A stretch of DNA of 6,071 bases from Prevotella sp. (GTDB lineage: Bacteria; Bacteroidota; Bacteroidia; Bacteroidales; Bacteroidaceae): the NCBI GenBank assembly GCA_021204565.1, contig JAJPZE010000242.1, forward strand, positions 4,276-10,346, read 5' to 3'. Each line of letters starts with the position of its first letter. Position 1 is the first letter of the stretch. Below, piece by piece: positions 4,754-6,071 of this stretch. Below the pieces are notes generated by a model that did no database searches, had not been told where the DNA came from, and saw only the letters and a list, made by a program, of their open reading frames with translations. A program made the position numbers and the translations under genes.

Positions 4754-6071
4754 GCAATATATGTTTGATAATTGTTTTTGCCCTTCCGTCGGCGAAATGA
4801 ACGGTTATTTCGTCCCCCTCATTCAGCCCTTTCGCCTCCTTGATTATCCGCCCGGCGGAGGTTACGAGCGTATATCCGCGCTCCAACATACGGCGCGGAT
4901 TAAGCCCGTCGATACGTCCTGAGAGCAGTTCGAGGCGATGCCGTGCGGCTTGTAACGCCGTTTGCAACGCATTGCCGAGACGCATATCAATAAGCGCCAA
5001 CTTGTTTTCAGCCCTTGAGATTGTCGTCTGCGACGCGCTGTCGATACGGATATTGACGAGCCTTACGTGCGTCTCCGCTTCCGAGCATATGGTCCGGACG
5101 GAGCCGTTAATACGCATATCAACGAGCCGGAGCCGGTTTCGCGCCGCCGACGAACACAGGCAACCGGCGGAGCGGACGGAGGCGGAGAGTTGCCCGAGCC
5201 GTGCCCGCCCGCGCTCTAACATCATCTCCGCGCACCCGGCAATCGTCTCCCGGGCCGCCGAAACCCTGTCCGCAACATCCGACAAACGGCTTACCAAGAA
5301 CGCCGCAACGGCGGTCGGGGTCTTCGCCCTATAATATGCGACGAGGTCAAGAACGCACTCGTCCCGCTCGTGCCCTATGCCCGTGATGACCGGCAGGGGA
5401 AAATTGGCGACGTTTTCGGCAAGCTCCAACCCGTCGAAACAGCTCATATCAGCCGTCGCGCCTCCCCCTCGAATGATGACCACACAATCGTATTCCTCCG
5501 CTTGGAGCCCGATTTCTTCGAGCCGCGCAATAATGCTCTGCGCCGTTTGCTCGCCCTGCATAACCGCCGGGAAGAGAGTTAAACGAAAGGCTAACCCGCG
5601 TTCGTTGCCGGTCATTTGGTTGCAGAAATCGCCGTATCCCGCAGCTGTTGCGCTCGATATAACCGCAATACGCTGACAGAAAAGGGGCAAGCGGAGCTCC
5701 TTTTGCAAATCGTACACGCCCTCTTCTTTTAGCCGGCGTATGGTCTCTTCACGCTTCCGGGCAAGCTCGCCCAAAGTAAACGCCGGGTCAATGTCGCTTA
5801 CAATAAGCGCAAAACCATACGCGGCGTGAAAATCGACCGACACTTGCAACAACAGCTTCATCCCCTGACGGGGCGCGCCGCCCGTAGCTCTGACGAACTT
5901 CGACGACACCTTTACCCACTGCGTACGCCAGCACTTCGCCGGCGCGCGCGCAATTATCGCCGAGCTGAACACATCTTTTTGCACCAGCTCCATGTAACAA
6001 TGCCCGCGCGAGGAGCGTATCTCCATCAGCTCCGCCTCCACCCAATAAGTGTCGGGGAACGCAATATTGAC
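4740..6071 (-). CDS. xseA: Exonuclease VII large subunit XseA, N-terminus outside window
   Basis: XseA is the catalytic subunit of exonuclease VII, which degrades single-stranded DNA in repair and recombination. I read 443 codons from base 6071 with no start. A GTG at 6041 is not the real start, because the ten codons before it (VNIAFPDTYW) continue the N-terminal OB-fold, seen in WVEAELMEIRSSRGHCYMEL (10-29). Only a short N-terminal piece is missing. The nuclease domain has RIAVISSATAAGYGDFCNQM (134-153), VVIIRGGGATADMSCFDG (197-214) and VITGIGHERDECVLDLVAYY (228-247). Asp148, Arg201, His234 and Asp237 align, with nearly the same spacing, to the residues I recall as essential in E. coli XseA (Asp155, Arg205, His238, Asp241). 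A long helical region with 22-residue repeats follows, then the conserved LERGYTLVTSAGRII (396-410) and a C-terminal beta segment. xseB overlaps its end. Confidence 0.96.
   Translation of the reverse strand, partial: VNIAFPDTYWVEAELMEIRSSRGHCYMELVQKDVFSSAIIARAPAKCWRTQWVKVSSKFVRATGGAPRQGMKLLLQVSVDFHAAYGFALIVSDIDPAFTLGELARKREETIRRLKEEGVYDLQKELRLPLFCQRIAVISSATAAGYGDFCNQMTGNERGLAFRLTLFPAVMQGEQTAQSIIARLEEIGLQAEEYDCVVIIRGGGATADMSCFDGLELAENVANFPLPVITGIGHERDECVLDLVAYYRAKTPTAVAAFLVSRLSDVADRVSAARETIAGCAEMMLERGRARLGQLSASVRSAGCLCSSAARNRLRLVDMRINGSVRTICSEAETHVRLVNIRIDSASQTTISRAENKLALIDMRLGNALQTALQAARHRLELLSGRIDGLNPRRMLERGYTLVTSAGRIIKEAKGLNEGDEITVHFADGRAKTIIKHILHGDN
4875..5138 (-). repeat. Four 66-bp repeats inside xseA encoding 22-residue helical units
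   Basis: Counting from the first visible codon, residues 312-333, 334-355, 356-377 and 378-399 form four in-register 22-residue units. Each has a hydrophobic residue at position 3, Leu at 5, Arg at 9 and Ile or Leu at 10. Units 1-3 end in A-E or A-R. A degenerate earlier unit may span 290-311. The DNA shows the same 66-bp step, with CGCATATCAA at 4981 and 5113 on the plus strand and a related CGGATATTGA at 5047. Twenty-two residues is two hendecads, so a long coiled-coil helix is expected, as in the XseB-binding helical region of XseA. Confidence 0.8.

Noticed and set aside
4915..5133. CRISPR-like or intergenic tandem repeats at 66-bp steps
   Set aside because: The repeats are imperfect, without spacers, and in frame inside xseA. 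They encode coiled-coil units.
6039..6041. GTG as the start codon of xseA
   Set aside because: The upstream codons in frame, up to the window edge, encode VNIAFPDTYW, which continues the conserved N-terminal OB-fold. The gene therefore starts outside the window.

Overview
The window looks like ordinary chromosomal DNA from a member of the Bacteroidales with moderately high GC. Three things point there. TrmB, IlvE and the DUF4890-type protein have the Bacteroidales forms of their families. One promoter matches the Bacteroidetes consensus (TTTG, 20 bp, TAnnTTTG) exactly. Clear Shine-Dalgarno sequences are not evident. The genus cannot be fixed from the sequence. All genes I accept lie on the minus strand, so the order of transcription runs from high to low coordinates.

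Region by region, in transcription order: 6071-4740 is xseA, cut by the window edge at its N-terminus. It overlaps xseB (4753-4535) by 14 bp, and together they encode exonuclease VII. The 213-bp gap 4534-4322 holds a probable terminator (4483-4443) and a consensus promoter (4451-4420) for the next unit. That unit is ilvE (4321-3308) followed after 22 bp by trmB (3285-2515), which starts with GTG. A 173-bp AT-rich gap with no convincing promoter or terminator separates trmB from a small exported DUF4890-like protein (2341-1775). That gene ends in a perfect 14-bp hairpin (1747-1716). The next gap, about 235 bp, carries two candidate promoter elements and short hairpins but no recognisable gene. 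It precedes a predicted lipoprotein with an NMT1/SsuA-type solute-binding fold (1480-569). The stop codon of that gene overlaps the start of an unrecognised helical protein (572 to beyond base 1) in an ATGA junction.

The genes do not form one pathway. They cover DNA repair (XseAB), branched-chain amino acid transamination (IlvE), tRNA m7G46 methylation (TrmB), a periplasmic helical protein, and a lipoprotein plus helical partner of unknown role. I see no mobile element, CRISPR array, tRNA, rRNA or defence system. The least explained parts are the coupled lipoprotein/helical pair, the gap in front of it, the cysteine cluster at the end of the DUF4890-like protein, and the leader of ilvE.
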